NCBI RefSeq assembly: GCF_000721235.1
Contig: NZ_JOFH01000002.1
Span: forward strand, 186,001-250,000
Direction: 5' to 3'
Source of the DNA: Streptomyces olivaceus
Lineage (GTDB): Bacteria; Actinomycetota; Actinomycetes; Streptomycetales; Streptomycetaceae
DNA length: 64,000 bases
A program made the position numbers and the translations under genes. The notes beneath the pieces are model-generated. The model saw only the letters and a list, made by a program, of their open reading frames with translations. It searched no databases and was not told the origin of the DNA. How positions within the stretch are numbered: the first letter of the stretch is position 1; each line of letters begins with the position of its first letter. Positions 37,714 through 47,818 of the stretch are shown here, in pieces.

Positions 37714-38721
37714 CTAATGGTCGCCGGGGGCGGAGCGTTCGGCGCGCCCGCGTGATGGATGTCCCGGAGCCCGCGCACGGGCCTCCGCGCGGACGTCCGC
37801 CCGCGCCTGGAGGAAGTGCCCGAGAGGGTCGTCCGTGTCCCGTTCCCACGGGAAGGAGGTGACATACGGGCCGGTCAGACGCAGTTGCTCCGCCGCGTCC
37901 TGCCGCCGTCCCAGCCGCAGGAGGACGTACGCCAGCAGGTTCCGCAGCTCCGCCGTCCACGGGTCGGCCGCCGGGTGCGCCGCCGACAGGGCGATCGCGC
38001 GGTCGGCGGCGGCGTCCAGCCGGCGGCGGTGCGTGCGTACGGCGGCGGTGGAGGTCAGGCAGGTGAAGGCGGCGCGCAGCGGCAGGGCCCGCACGAGCGC
38101 GTCCTCGGGGGCGTCCTGGGCGGCCGTCTCCGCGAAGTCCAGGCACTCGCCGTGGGCGCCGGGCGAGGAGGCGGCCAGGTACTGCAGGGCGGCGACATGG
38201 CAGCCGTAGTGGTGCGCGGAGCGGCGGACGGCCTGCGCCCACAGCCGCTCGAACTCGGCGTGCCCGGCGCGCGCGCCCCGCGCGGCGTCCAGGGCGGTCC
38301 GCCACGGTACGGGGTCGGGGCCCGAGGTCTCGGCGGCGCCGACGACCGCGGGGACCAGCTGGCGCAGGAGTTCGGCGCGGGCCGGCGAGTCCCAGCGGCG
38401 GTGGACCGCGAGCCGGGCGGCGATCAGCAGGGCGTCGGGGTCGTCCGGGACGGTGGCGCGCCAGGTGTCGAGCCACTCGGCGCGGGAGCGGGCGAAGGCG
38501 GCGAGCCGGGTCGCGTAGCGGTCGCGGTGCTCCCACTCGGCGCGCTCGCGGGTGGTGGACAGGAGGCCGGCCGCGGGGGCGTAGTCGCCGCGCGCCGCCG
38601 CGACGAGGGTTGGGGCGAGGCGGTCGTCGGGGGCGTCGAGGAGCACGTCGTCGTCTGGTAGCGACCGTGGCGTCCGGGAGCGGGCCCGGGCGGCCGTGGT
38701 CCGGAGGAACGCGCGCAGCAT
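37714..38721 (-). CDS. Protein of unknown function, TPR-like helical repeats
   Basis: 335 aa, Ala/Arg-rich and almost all helical. Segments such as DYAPAAGLLSTTRERAEWE and LAYVLLRLGRRQDAAEQL look like tetratricopeptide-type hairpins, but no exact motif set is clear. No signal peptide or membrane helix. ATG 38721 was chosen; GTG 38730 is possible. First gene of a three-gene minus operon with the Lon-domain protein and ybaK. Confidence 0.75.
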   Translation of the reverse strand: MLRAFLRTTAARARSRTPRSLPDDDVLLDAPDDRLAPTLVAAARGDYAPAAGLLSTTRERAEWEHRDRYATRLAAFARSRAEWLDTWRATVPDDPDALLIAARLAVHRRWDSPARAELLRQLVPAVVGAAETSGPDPVPWRTALDAARGARAGHAEFERLWAQAVRRSAHHYGCHVAALQYLAASSPGAHGECLDFAETAAQDAPEDALVRALPLRAAFTCLTSTAAVRTHRRRLDAAADRAIALSAAHPAADPWTAELRNLLAYVLLRLGRRQDAAEQLRLTGPYVTSFPWERDTDDPLGHFLQARADVRAEARARAPGHPSRGRAERSAPGDH

Positions 38722-38847
38722 GGCCAGTACGACGGCTGAGGGTTGGGGATGGTTGTGCGGGTTCGCTCCGCTGGTTCGGAGGGGTTGTGCGGGGTCGGCG
38801 CCGGACGTCTTCGGGTGCCGTCGGTCGGTGGAGGGTGCCGGACGTCT

Positions 38848-38960
38848 GTGCGGGGCGGGGGTGGGGTGCGCGGCCCGGCGTTTGCGGGGTGCCGCTGCGC
38901 CCACCCGTGCCGCCCCAGCGGCACGACTGCCCGCAGCGGCGCGGCACGACTGACCGCAGC
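38848..38960. repeat. 113-bp intergenic repeat, copy B
   Basis: Near-identical to copy A (36284-36396) in the same orientation: three differences (C/T, C/T, C/A). It lies in the 257-nt gap upstream of the three-gene operon. The two copies bracket that operon. Confidence 0.9.
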
Positions 38961-38978
38961 CGGTGCGGGGGTGGGGGG

Positions 38979-40556
38979 TCAGGTTCGGCGGAGGAGGCGG
39001 GTGGCGCCTGCTGCGACCGTGGTCGCCAGGATCCAGCCGAGGAGGATCAGGGCCGTGGCCAGCCACTGCCAGGCGTCGTGCAGGTGCCACGAGCCCGCCT
39101 GGCCCAGGTCGATGACCGGGAGGAGCAGGTCGAGGGCGAAGAGGGCCGGGTTCCAGTCCGGGTGTTCGCCGCTCTTCAGCGGGGGTGGCTCGGCACGGGC
39201 GAAGGCGAGGGAGCCCGCCGCCCAGAGGACCGCCATCCACACCGCGGCGCGGCCCGGCCGGTACCCGTAGGCGACCGTCCAGTCCTGCGCGTACCCCACC
39301 AGCTTCGCGGCGATGGGCAGGCTCTCGCGGCGCCGCCGGTGCTTGGCGAGGAGCACCTCGCGGGCGTCCTCGTCCTCACCGCCGGCCCGCAGCACCGCGG
39401 CGAGGCGCTCGTACGGCTCCGGGTGGTACTCGGCGGTCGCGGCGCCCACCCACCGCAGCCGCTTGGTCAGCGGGAACGGGCCGCGCGGCACCAGGTTCTC
39501 GTAGGCGAAGCCGCCCATGTGCAGCCTGCCCGGGCCCGGCCAGCTGTCCGCCCGGTCCATCAGGTTGACCACCCGCGCCCCCGACAGCACCACCCGCCCC
39601 CGCGCCGGCCGCTCGCCCAGGAACCGCAACTCCGGCGTCTGGACCCGCCGCAGGGACAGCTCCTGCTCGTCGGTGAAGGTGAACCGGGCGTGCTCCAGGT
39701 CGAGGGCGTCGCCGAACCGTCCGTCGTCCAGGCGCACCCCGCCCTCGCACTCGAAGCGCTGGATGCGGGTGCCCCGCGCCGGGGTGGTGCCGCGCAGGAG
39801 CGGGCTGCCCAGGCCCGCCGGAGTCAGGTACAGCGTGCGCTCCACGGTCAGCTGCGGGGCGTTCAGCGCGTGGCGCGTGTACGGGTTGAGCAGCCGGGCG
39901 CCGCGCAGGCTCAGCGAGACGCCGACCTGGGCGCTGCGCAGACTGACCTCGCCGTGCGACTCCAGCATCTCGGCCTGGAGGTCCTGCCCGACCGTCATGC
40001 CGTCCGCCGCTATGGAGCGTCCGCCGCGGTCCCGGTGCACGACCGCCTGGTTGAGCAGCAGGTCGGTGCCTATCCGCGCGTCCGTGAGCCGGATGCCGCC
40101 CGGGAAGCGGGAGCGCGGCAGGTGCAGGTCGCCCTCGGTGTGCAGCCGGGCCGCCTCCAGGCGCGGCACGGCGCAGTCCACCAGCCGCACGGTCGTGAAG
40201 CGGGCCTCCGGCAGCAGCACCTCCCGCTCGAAGCGACAGCGCCGCAGCTCCACGTACGGCTCGACCGTGCCGCCCGCGAGGTCCATCGTGTCGCTGATCC
40301 GCACGCCCACGAGCTGCAGCGACGACACCCGGCCCGCGAGCGCCGGCGGACCGTCGAGAAGCAGCCAGCAGACGATGCGGGCCCGCACCGTCCGCTCCGG
40401 CCCCCACGGGTGCCCGCCGTGCGGGTCGTCCTCGAGCGCGTCCCCGCTGCTCAGGTCGTACACACTGCCGTTGCGGAAGGCCTGCCACATGCCGGCCTCG
40501 GCGGCGGTCAGGTCGTCCGGCAACTCTCCGTCACGGTGGCCGGCCCCCTCGGTCAC
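38979..40556 (-). CDS. Membrane-anchored beta-helix protein (oxidoreductase-type annotation unproven)
   Basis: 525 aa. Residues 60-340 show short repeated strands ([21 protein letters not shown] and similar about 20-residue steps) with LxxxxI/V spacing, as in pentapeptide-repeat or bactofilin-like beta helices. The last 110 residues contain three membrane helices ([53 protein letters not shown]). Streptomyces homologues are often called membrane oxidoreductases, but no cofactor motif is visible. GTG 40556 start. It is divergent from hisD. Confidence 0.8.
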   Translation of the reverse strand: MTEGAGHRDGELPDDLTAAEAGMWQAFRNGSVYDLSSGDALEDDPHGGHPWGPERTVRARIVCWLLLDGPPALAGRVSSLQLVGVRISDTMDLAGGTVEPYVELRRCRFEREVLLPEARFTTVRLVDCAVPRLEAARLHTEGDLHLPRSRFPGGIRLTDARIGTDLLLNQAVVHRDRGGRSIAADGMTVGQDLQAEMLESHGEVSLRSAQVGVSLSLRGARLLNPYTRHALNAPQLTVERTLYLTPAGLGSPLLRGTTPARGTRIQRFECEGGVRLDDGRFGDALDLEHARFTFTDEQELSLRRVQTPELRFLGERPARGRVVLSGARVVNLMDRADSWPGPGRLHMGGFAYENLVPRGPFPLTKRLRWVGAATAEYHPEPYERLAAVLRAGGEDEDAREVLLAKHRRRRESLPIAAKLVGYAQDWTVAYGYRPGRAAVWMAVLWAAGSLAFARAEPPPLKSGEHPDWNPALFALDLLLPVIDLGQAGSWHLHDAWQWLATALILLGWILATTVAAGATRLLRRT

Positions 40557-40697
40557 AATGCTTCACTCCCTCCTCAACTACTCGGTGGTCGCTCACCCTT
40601 CGTACAACCGTTCATGCCCACTGAGTGACGTTCCGAACACTCAAAGTGAGCGTGAATCGCACGAGTTCACCGTGGGCGGGCCGGCCCGTCGCGTTCT

Positions 40698-40714
40698 GTA
40701 TCAGCCATTGATAC
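40698..40714. promoter_or_regulatory. Inverted repeat in the hisD upstream region
   Basis: GTATCA (40698-40703) and TGATAC (40709-40714) form a perfect 6-bp inverted repeat around GCCAT, 42 nt before the hisD start. It overlaps a TTGATA -35-like hexamer (40708-40713). Candidate operator; the factor is unknown. Confidence 0.45.
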
Positions 40715-40755
40715 GCGCGGACCGCGCCCGACGCGGGTCTGAGAGAATTGGTTCC

Positions 40756-42081
40756 GTGATCTCCCGAATCGATCTGCGCGGCGACGCCCTCCCCGAGGGT
40801 TCCGCCCTGCGCGACCTGCTGCCCCGAGCCGACTTCGACGTCGCGGCCGCCCTGGAGAAGGTGCGTCCGATCTGCGAGGCCGTGCATCATCGTGGCGACG
40901 CGGCGCTGATCGACTTCGCCGAGCAGTTCGACGGCGTCAGGCTGGAGCAGGTGCGCGTCCCGGCCGCCGCGCTCACGCGCGCGCTGGAGGAGCTGGACCC
41001 GGCCGTCCGCGCGGCCCTGGAGGAATCCATCCGCCGCGCCCGCCTCGTCCACCGCGAGCAGCGCCGCTCCACGCACACCACGCAGGTCGTGCCCGGCGGC
41101 TCGGTCACCGAGAAGTGGGTGCCGGTCGAGCGGGTCGGGCTCTACGCGCCCGGCGGGCGTTCGGTCTACCCGTCGTCCGTGATCATGAACGTGGTCCCCG
41201 CGCAGGAGGCCGGCGTCGAGTCCGTCGCGCTGGCCTCGCCCGCCCAGGCCGAGTTCGACGGCCTCCCGCACCCGACGATCCTCGCCGCCTGCGCCCTGCT
41301 GGGCGTCGACGAGGTGTACGCGGCGGGCGGCGCCACCGCCGTCGCCATGTTCGCGTACGGCACGGAGTCCTGCCCGCCCGCCAACATGGTCACCGGCCCC
41401 GGCAACATCTGGGTCGCCGCCGCCAAGCGCTTCTTCACCGGGAAGATCGGCATCGACGCCGAGGCGGGACCGACCGAGATCGCCGTCCTCGCGGACTCGA
41501 CGGCCGACCCGGTGCACGTCGCCTCCGACCTGATCAGCCAGGCCGAGCACGACCCGCTGGCCGCCGCCGTCCTGGTCACCGACTCCGCCGAACTCGCGGA
41601 CGCGGTCGAGAAGGAGCTGCAGCCGCAGGTCGAGGCCACCAAGCACGTCGAGGACCGGATCCGCCCGGCGCTCGCCGGCCGCCAGTCCGCGATCGTCCTC
41701 GTCGACGGCCTGGACGACGGACTGCGGGTGGTCGACGCCTACGGCGCGGAGCACCTGGAGATCCAGACCGCCGACGCCGCCGCCGTCGCCGACCGGGTCA
41801 GGAACGCCGGCGCGATCTTCGTCGGCCCCTGGGCACCCGTCTCCCTCGGCGACTACGCGGCCGGGTCCAACCACGTCCTGCCCACCGGCGGCTGCGCCTG
41901 CCACTCCTCGGGACTGTCCGTGCAGTCCTTCCTGCGCGGCATCCACATCGTCGACTACACGCGCGACGCCCTCGCCGAGGTCGCGCACCACGTGGTGACG
42001 CTGGCGGAGGCGGAGGACCTGCCCGCGCACGGCGCGGCGGTCAAGGCGAGGTTCGAGTGGAAGGTCCCCCAGAGCAAGTGA
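40756..42081 (+). CDS. hisD: Histidinol dehydrogenase
   Basis: Last two oxidations of histidine biosynthesis (histidinol to histidine), NAD- and zinc-dependent. GTG 40756 gives 441 aa, the usual size. Family motifs: [36 protein letters not shown] with zinc-ligand Gln/His, and [17 protein letters not shown]. First gene of the his operon; only a short 5' leader is apparent. The stop overlaps hisC by 4 nt. Confidence 0.97.
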   Translation: MISRIDLRGDALPEGSALRDLLPRADFDVAAALEKVRPICEAVHHRGDAALIDFAEQFDGVRLEQVRVPAAALTRALEELDPAVRAALEESIRRARLVHREQRRSTHTTQVVPGGSVTEKWVPVERVGLYAPGGRSVYPSSVIMNVVPAQEAGVESVALASPAQAEFDGLPHPTILAACALLGVDEVYAAGGATAVAMFAYGTESCPPANMVTGPGNIWVAAAKRFFTGKIGIDAEAGPTEIAVLADSTADPVHVASDLISQAEHDPLAAAVLVTDSAELADAVEKELQPQVEATKHVEDRIRPALAGRQSAIVLVDGLDDGLRVVDAYGAEHLEIQTADAAAVADRVRNAGAIFVGPWAPVSLGDYAAGSNHVLPTGGCACHSSGLSVQSFLRGIHIVDYTRDALAEVAHHVVTLAEAEDLPAHGAAVKARFEWKVPQSK

Positions 42082-43187
42082 CGTTCGGAATCGACGACCT
42101 CCCCGTACGGGACGAGCTGCGCGGCAAGTCCCCCTACGGCGCGCCCCAGCTGGACGTGCCGGTACGGCTGAACACCAACGAGAACCCCTACCCGCTCCCC
42201 GAGGCGCTCGTCGAGCGGATCACCGAGCGGGTCCGCGAGGCCGCCCGCGACCTCAACCGCTACCCGGACCGGGACGCGGTCGAACTGCGCACCGGGCTCG
42301 CCGAGTACCTGACGAAGACCACCGGGCACCCCCTGGACGTGAGCAACGTCTGGGCGGCCAACGGCTCCAACGAGGTCATCCAGCAGCTGCTGCAGACCTT
42401 CGGCGGCCCCGGCCGCACCGCGATCGGCTTCGAGCCGTCGTACTCGATGCACGGCCTCATCGCGCGCGGCACCGGCACCGGCTGGATCTCCGGGCCGCGC
42501 CACGACGACTTCACCATCGGCGTGCCCGCCGCCGAGCGGGCGATCGCCGAGCACCGCCCGGACGTCGTCTTCGTCACCACCCCCAACAACCCCACCGGCA
42601 ACGCGGTCCCCGCCGAGACGGTCCTCGCCCTCCACGACGCGGCGCAGGCCGCGAAGCCCTCCATGGTCGTGGTCGACGAGGCGTACATCGAGTTCAGCCA
42701 CGGCGCCTCGCTGCTGCCGCTCCTCGACGGCCGCCCGAACCTGGTGATCTCCCGCACCATGTCGAAGGCGTTCGGCGCGGCGGGCCTGCGCCTCGGCTAC
42801 CTCGCCGCGCACCCGGCCGTCGTCGACGCCGTACAACTCGTACGGCTGCCGTACCACCTCTCCGCCGTCACCCAGGCGACCGCGCTGGCCGCCCTGGAGC
42901 ACACGGACACGCTGCTGAAGTACGTCGAGCAGCTGAAGGCCGAGCGGGACCGGCTCGTCGCCGAGCTGCGCGCCGTCGGCTACGAGGTGACCGAGTCCGA
43001 CGCCAACTTCGTCCAGTTCGGAAGGTTCGCGGACTCCCACGCCACCTGGCGGAAGATCCTCGACCGGGGCGTGCTGGTCCGGGACAACGGCGTACCGGGA
43101 TGGCTGCGGGTCACCGCGGGCACCCCGCAGGAGAACGACGCGTTCCTCGACGCGGTACGTGAAGTCAAGAAGGAGCAGAGCACATGA
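42078..43187 (+). CDS. hisC: Histidinol-phosphate aminotransferase
   Basis: PLP enzyme converting imidazole-acetol phosphate to histidinol phosphate. 369 aa; LNTNENPYP near the N-terminus, TTPNNPTGN (about residue 172), VVDEAYIEF, and the PLP-Lys in [17 protein letters not shown] (about 233). GTG 42078 overlaps the hisD stop, and its stop overlaps the hisB ATG. Confidence 0.97.
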   Translation: MTFGIDDLPVRDELRGKSPYGAPQLDVPVRLNTNENPYPLPEALVERITERVREAARDLNRYPDRDAVELRTGLAEYLTKTTGHPLDVSNVWAANGSNEVIQQLLQTFGGPGRTAIGFEPSYSMHGLIARGTGTGWISGPRHDDFTIGVPAAERAIAEHRPDVVFVTTPNNPTGNAVPAETVLALHDAAQAAKPSMVVVDEAYIEFSHGASLLPLLDGRPNLVISRTMSKAFGAAGLRLGYLAAHPAVVDAVQLVRLPYHLSAVTQATALAALEHTDTLLKYVEQLKAERDRLVAELRAVGYEVTESDANFVQFGRFADSHATWRKILDRGVLVRDNGVPGWLRVTAGTPQENDAFLDAVREVKKEQST

Positions 43188-43777
43188 GCCGCGTGGGACG
43201 CGTGGAGCGCACGACCAAGGAGACCTCGGTCCTCGTCGAGATCGACCTCGACGGCACCGGCAAGACCGACATCGCCACCGGCGTCGGCTTCTACGACCAC
43301 ATGCTCGACCAGCTCGGCCGGCACGGCCTGTTCGACCTGACCGTGAAGACCGACGGCGACCTGCACATCGACTCCCACCACACCATCGAGGACACCGCCC
43401 TCGCGCTGGGCGCCGCCTTCAAGCAGGCGCTCGGCGACAAGGTGGGCGTCTACCGCTTCGGCAACTGCACGGTCCCGCTGGACGAGTCGCTCGCCCAGGT
43501 CACCGTCGACCTCTCCGGCCGCCCCTACCTCGTGCACACCGAGCCCGAGAAGATGGCGCCGATGATCGGCGAGTACGACACCACGATGACCCGGCACATC
43601 CTGGAGTCCTTCGTCGCCCAGGCGCAGATCGCCCTGCACGTGCACGTGCCCTACGGGCGCAACGCCCACCACATCGTGGAGTGCCAGTTCAAGGCGCTCG
43701 CCCGGGCCCTGCGCTACGCCTCGGAGCGCGACCCGCGCGCCGCCGGCATCCTGCCCTCCACGAAGGGCGCGCTGTAA
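43184..43777 (+). CDS. hisB: Imidazoleglycerol-phosphate dehydratase
   Basis: 197-aa dehydratase without the phosphatase half seen in E. coli HisB. Two repeat halves carry metal-binding [14 protein letters not shown] with [11 protein letters not shown], and [15 protein letters not shown]. Overlaps hisC by ATGA. A monofunctional enzyme means histidinol-phosphate phosphatase must be elsewhere. Confidence 0.97.
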   Translation: MSRVGRVERTTKETSVLVEIDLDGTGKTDIATGVGFYDHMLDQLGRHGLFDLTVKTDGDLHIDSHHTIEDTALALGAAFKQALGDKVGVYRFGNCTVPLDESLAQVTVDLSGRPYLVHTEPEKMAPMIGEYDTTMTRHILESFVAQAQIALHVHVPYGRNAHHIVECQFKALARALRYASERDPRAAGILPSTKGAL

Positions 43778-43780
43778 CCC

Positions 43781-43945
43781 ATGAACGGTACGTCCACCGC
43801 ACTGATCGTCGTCGGCCTCTTCTTCCTCGGCGGCATCTACTCCTTCGCCAAGCAGCAGATGCCCAAGGGCCTGATCGTGCTGCTCTCCATCGGCGCCGCG
43901 ATGTGCCTGTTCGCGGGCGTCCTGAGGCTGGAGGTCTGGAATTGA
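43781..43945 (+). CDS. 54-aa membrane protein in the his operon
   Basis: [20 protein letters not shown] begins a 54-aa product with two hydrophobic stretches (about 7-21 and 30-47) split by [10 protein letters not shown]. It starts 3 nt after the hisB stop and its stop overlaps the hisH TTG, so it is part of the coupled operon. It may be a small inner-membrane protein; no function is known to me. Confidence 0.85.
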   Translation: MNGTSTALIVVGLFFLGGIYSFAKQQMPKGLIVLLSIGAAMCLFAGVLRLEVWN

Positions 43946-44589
43946 CCGCCGCCCCCGGCAAGAAGGTCGTCGTCCTCGACTACGGCTTCGGCAACGTCCG
44001 CTCCGCCGAGCGCGCCCTCGCGCGCGCGGGAGCCGACGTCGAGATCACCCGCGACTACGACAAGGCGATGAACGCCGACGGACTGCTCGTCCCCGGCGTC
44101 GGCGCCTTCGCCTCCTGCATGAACGGCCTCAAGGCGGTCCGCGGCGACTGGATCGTCGACCGCAGGCTCTCCGGCGGGCGCCCGGTCCTGGGCATCTGCG
44201 TCGGCATGCAGATCCTGTTCTCGCGCGGCATCGAGCACGACGTGGAGGCCGAGGGGCTGGACGAGTGGCCCGGCACGGTCGGACCGTTGCAGGCCGACGT
44301 CGTGCCCCACATGGGCTGGAACACGGTCGACGCACCGGCCGGCTCCCAGCTCTTCGCCGGCCTGGACGCCGGCGCCCGCTTCTACTTCGTGCACTCCTAC
44401 GCCGTCCACGAGTGGGCCCAGGAGGCGCACAACCCGCTGATCGCCGAGCCGAAGGTCACCTGGTCCACGCACGGCGAGCCCTTCGTCGCCGCCGTGGAGA
44501 ACGGCGCGCTGTGGGCCACGCAGTTCCACCCCGAGAAGTCCGGCGACGCCGGCGCCCAGCTCCTCACCAACTGGATCGAGACCCTGTAG
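43942..44589 (+). CDS. hisH: Imidazole glycerol phosphate synthase glutaminase subunit
   Basis: Class I glutamine amidotransferase that feeds ammonia to HisF. 215 aa with [14 protein letters not shown], oxyanion/nucleophile GICVGMQ (Cys, about residue 88), VPHMGWN and the His-Glu pair of [11 protein letters not shown] 43942 is chosen because GGAGGT lies six bases upstream and it overlaps the 54-aa gene stop; CTG 43936 is less likely. Confidence 0.94.
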   Translation: MTAAPGKKVVVLDYGFGNVRSAERALARAGADVEITRDYDKAMNADGLLVPGVGAFASCMNGLKAVRGDWIVDRRLSGGRPVLGICVGMQILFSRGIEHDVEAEGLDEWPGTVGPLQADVVPHMGWNTVDAPAGSQLFAGLDAGARFYFVHSYAVHEWAQEAHNPLIAEPKVTWSTHGEPFVAAVENGALWATQFHPEKSGDAGAQLLTNWIETL

Positions 44590-44591
44590 AG

Positions 44592-45332
44592 ATGAGCCCG
44601 GTAGAGATGACCACGCTCGAACTCCTCCCCGCCGTCGACGTCCGCGACGGCCAGGCCGTCCGCCTCGTGCACGGCGAGTCCGGCACCGAGACCTCCTACG
44701 GCTCCCCGCTGGAGGCCGCCCTCGCCTGGCAGCGCTCCGGCGCCGAGTGGCTGCACCTGGTCGACCTGGACGCGGCGTTCGGCACCGGGGACAACCGCGC
44801 GCTGATCGCCGAGGTCGCGAAGGCGATGGACATCAAGGTGGAGCTGTCCGGCGGCATCCGCGACGACGACACCCTCGCCGCCGCGCTCGCCACCGGCTGC
44901 ACCCGGGTGAACCTGGGCACCGCCGCCCTGGAGACCCCCGAGTGGGTCGCCGAGGTCATCGCCGAGCACGGCGACAGGATCGCGGTCGGCCTGGACGTAC
45001 GGGGCACCACGCTCCGGGGCCGCGGCTGGACCCGCGACGGCGGCGACCTCTACGAGACGCTGGGCCGCCTCGACAAGGAGGGCTGCGCCCGGTACGTCGT
45101 CACCGACATCGCCAAGGACGGCACCCTCCAGGGACCCAACCTGGAGCTCCTGAAGAACGTCTGCGCGGCCACCGACCGCCCGGTCGTGGCCTCGGGCGGC
45201 GTGTCCTCCCTGGACGACCTCCGCGCGATCGCCGGACTCGTCCCGGCCGGTGTCGAGGGGGCCATCGTCGGGAAAGCCCTGTACGCGAAGGCATTCACCC
45301 TGGAAGAGGCCCTGGAGGCTGTGTCCCCATGA
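44592..45332 (+). CDS. priA: Bifunctional HisA/TrpF isomerase (PriA)
   Basis: Beta-alpha barrel. In Streptomyces this protein catalyses both the HisA (ProFAR) and TrpF (PRA) isomerisations. Motifs: [18 protein letters not shown] (first Asp), [25 protein letters not shown], and [12 protein letters not shown] (second Asp). A tandem repeat puts two starts, ATG 44592 and ATG 44607; the second gives 241 aa. No separate trpF is in the window although trpE, trpC, trpB and trpA are. RidA overlaps its stop. Confidence 0.96.
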   Translation: MSPVEMTTLELLPAVDVRDGQAVRLVHGESGTETSYGSPLEAALAWQRSGAEWLHLVDLDAAFGTGDNRALIAEVAKAMDIKVELSGGIRDDDTLAAALATGCTRVNLGTAALETPEWVAEVIAEHGDRIAVGLDVRGTTLRGRGWTRDGGDLYETLGRLDKEGCARYVVTDIAKDGTLQGPNLELLKNVCAATDRPVVASGGVSSLDDLRAIAGLVPAGVEGAIVGKALYAKAFTLEEALEAVSP

Positions 45333-45733
45333 CATCCGAAGCCGTACGGCGCGTGCAGAGCGGAAATCCCTGGGAAGAGTCCTTCGGTTTCGCACGGGCC
45401 GTGGCGGCGGGTGATCGAGTGATCGTGGCCGGCACCACCGCCTTCAAGGGCGACATGCTGTACGGGGAGGGCGACCCCTACGAACAGACCAAGGTCGCCT
45501 TCGCCACCGCGGTCGACGCGATCGGCGAGTTCGGGCTGGGCATCGAGTCCGTGATCCGGACCCGTGTGTGCCTGGCCCACTCCCGCGACGTCGACGAGGT
45601 GGGCCGCGCCCACAAGGAGCTGTTCGACTCCGTGCGGCCGGTCACGACCCTGCTGGTCGTGGAGGGCTTCATCGACTCGCGGGTCTTGGTGTCGGTCGAA
45701 GTGGAAGCGTATAGAGGAGCCGTGGATTCATGA
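45329..45733 (+). CDS. ridA: RidA-family enamine/imine deaminase
   Basis: 134 aa with the YjgF/RidA pattern: [26 protein letters not shown], and [28 protein letters not shown] with the conserved Arg (about residue 90). RidA hydrolyses reactive 2-aminoacrylate-type intermediates of PLP enzymes, which suits a place in an operon with HisC. Overlaps hisA and hisF by 4 nt each. Confidence 0.87.
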   Translation: MTSEAVRRVQSGNPWEESFGFARAVAAGDRVIVAGTTAFKGDMLYGEGDPYEQTKVAFATAVDAIGEFGLGIESVIRTRVCLAHSRDVDEVGRAHKELFDSVRPVTTLLVVEGFIDSRVLVSVEVEAYRGAVDS

Positions 45734-46485
45734 CCCTGGCGGTCCGAGTCATCCCCTGCCTGGACGTGGACGACGGGCGGGTCGTCAAGGGCGTCAACTT
45801 CCAGAACCTGCGCGACGCGGGTGACCCCGTCGAGATGGCCAAGGTGTACGACACCGAGGGCGCCGACGAGCTGACGTTCCTGGACATCACCGCCTCGTCG
45901 GGCAACCGCGAGACGACCTACGACGTGGTGCGCCGTACCGCCGAGCAGGTGTTCATCCCGCTGACCGTCGGCGGCGGCGTGCGCACCGCCGAGGACGTGG
46001 ACAAGCTGCTGCGGGCCGGCGCGGACAAGGTGGGCGTCAACACGGCCGCCATCGCCCGGCCCGACCTGATCCGCGAGATCGCCGAGCGGTTCGGCCGCCA
46101 GGTCCTCGTCCTGTCGGTCGACGCCCGCCGCACCGAGGCGGGCACCTTCGAGGTGACCACCCACGGGGGCCGCCGCGGCACCGGCATCGACGCGGTGGAG
46201 TGGGCCCACCGCGCCGCCGAACTGGGCGCGGGCGAGATCCTGCTCAACTCGATGGACGCGGACGGCACGAAGGACGGCTACGACCTGGAGATGATCGGGG
46301 CGGTCCGGAAGCACGTGAGCGTCCCGGTGATCGCCTCCGGCGGCGCGGGCAGCCTCGCCCACTTCGCCCCGGCGGTCGGCGCGGGGGCGGACGCGGTACT
46401 GGCGGCCTCCGTCTTCCACTTCGGCGACCTGCGCATCGGCGAGGTCAAGGAGACGCTGCGGGAGGCGGGGCATCCCGTCCGGTAG
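45730..46485 (+). CDS. hisF: Imidazole glycerol phosphate synthase cyclase subunit
   Basis: Beta-alpha barrel partner of HisH, 251 aa. [17 protein letters not shown] carries the first catalytic Asp, [16 protein letters not shown] the second, and [12 protein letters not shown] is a phosphate-binding loop. Last gene of the coupled his run. Confidence 0.97.
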   Translation: MTLAVRVIPCLDVDDGRVVKGVNFQNLRDAGDPVEMAKVYDTEGADELTFLDITASSGNRETTYDVVRRTAEQVFIPLTVGGGVRTAEDVDKLLRAGADKVGVNTAAIARPDLIREIAERFGRQVLVLSVDARRTEAGTFEVTTHGGRRGTGIDAVEWAHRAAELGAGEILLNSMDADGTKDGYDLEMIGAVRKHVSVPVIASGGAGSLAHFAPAVGAGADAVLAASVFHFGDLRIGEVKETLREAGHPVR

Positions 46486-46513
46486 GTCCGGGGACCGCTC
46501 ACCGGTCCGCTCC

Positions 46514-47797
46514 GTGCCGGAGGTGCCGGAGAGGGCCGAGGCGGTGCCGGACCCGCTCATACCCGCGGCCGTCCGCGCCGCCGTACCCGCCCACCGCGAC
46601 GGCAACGTGCTGCGCTGGGTCGGCGCCTACACCGCGTCCATGCTCGGGGACACCGTGTTCTACCTCGCGCTGTCCTGGGCCGCCGTGCAGCGCGGCAGTG
46701 CCGCCGAGGCCGGGGTGGTCACGGCCGTGAGCGCGGTGCCGCGGGCGCTGCTCATGCTCGGCGGGGGAGTGGTCGTCGACCGGCTGGGACCGCGCCGGGT
46801 CGTGATCGGGAGCGACGCCGTACGGTGCGCGGCGGTCCTCGCGGTGGCCGTACTGCTCTTCGCGACCGAACCCGGGCTGTGGCTCCTCGCCCTGCTCGCC
46901 CTCGTCTTCGGCGCGGTGGACGCCCTCTTCCTGCCCGCCGTCGGGGCGCTGCCCGCGCGGATCACCGCCAAGGACCAGCTGGCCCGGGTGCAGGGCATGC
47001 GCGGCCTCGCCGTCCGGTTCGCCGCCGTCGTGGGCGCCCCGCTCGGCGGGCTCGGGGTGGCGGTGGGCGGGTCGGCCGCCGCCTTCGCCCTCGCGGGGCT
47101 GCTGATCGCCGTGTCGGTGCCGCTGCTGGTCTGCGTGCGGATGCGTGAGCTGCCCGCCGACGACGCGGTGGCCGCCGCCGAGGGCGGGACCGCCTGGCGG
47201 GACCTGCGGGACGGGCTCTCCTACGTCCGCCGGCACCGTGTCCTCGGGCCGCTGATGCTGGTGATCGCCCTCGGCGACCTCGGATTCGTCGGCCCGCTCA
47301 ACGTCGGCCTGACCCTGCTCGCCGACGAGCGCGGCTGGGGAGCCTCCGGGATGGGCTGGGTGCTCGCCGGCTTCGGGGCCGGCGCCGGGGCGGCGGCCCT
47401 GCTGCTGACCGTCCGGGGGCGCGTGCCGCACGCCGGGTACGTCGTCGCCGGCGCGCTCGTGCCCGGTGCCGCCGCGATCGGCGCGCTGGCGCAGGCGCCC
47501 GCGCTGCCCGCGGCCGTCGGGACCGCGCTGCTCATCGGCCTGCTCGCGGGGCTCAGCGGCGCGCTGTGCGGAGCCCTGCTCCAGACCCAGGCCGACCCGG
47601 GCCACCTGGGGCGGGTCACCGCCGTCGCCGGGATCGTCAGCCTGGGCATCGCGCCACTGAGCATGCCGCTGTCCGCCGCCGCCATCGGCGTCTGGGGCAC
47701 CGGGCCGGTCTTCGCCGCCAGCGCGGCGGTCTGCGGCCTCGGCGGCGTCGTCGCCCTGTGCGCGCCCGGGGTACGGCGTGCCGAGCTGCCGAAGTGA
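46514..47797 (+). CDS. MFS transporter
   Basis: 427 aa with about 12 hydrophobic segments, a central charged loop around residues 210-235 and a short cytoplasmic start. GGVVVDRLGPRRVVIGSD (about 84-101) is the loop 2-3 MFS motif. It resembles the MFS_3 (enterobactin exporter-like) type; the substrate is unknown. GTG 46514, 28 nt after hisF, so possibly in the same transcript. Confidence 0.88.
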   Translation: MPEVPERAEAVPDPLIPAAVRAAVPAHRDGNVLRWVGAYTASMLGDTVFYLALSWAAVQRGSAAEAGVVTAVSAVPRALLMLGGGVVVDRLGPRRVVIGSDAVRCAAVLAVAVLLFATEPGLWLLALLALVFGAVDALFLPAVGALPARITAKDQLARVQGMRGLAVRFAAVVGAPLGGLGVAVGGSAAAFALAGLLIAVSVPLLVCVRMRELPADDAVAAAEGGTAWRDLRDGLSYVRRHRVLGPLMLVIALGDLGFVGPLNVGLTLLADERGWGASGMGWVLAGFGAGAGAAALLLTVRGRVPHAGYVVAGALVPGAAAIGALAQAPALPAAVGTALLIGLLAGLSGALCGALLQTQADPGHLGRVTAVAGIVSLGIAPLSMPLSAAAIGVWGTGPVFAASAAVCGLGGVVALCAPGVRRAELPK

Positions 47798-47818
47798 GGC
47801 GGCGCGACCCCGAGGGCC

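Noticed and set aside
36284..38960. CRISPR-like interpretation of the 113-bp repeats
   Set aside because: There are only two copies about 2.5 kb apart with genes between them, no spacers and no cas genes.
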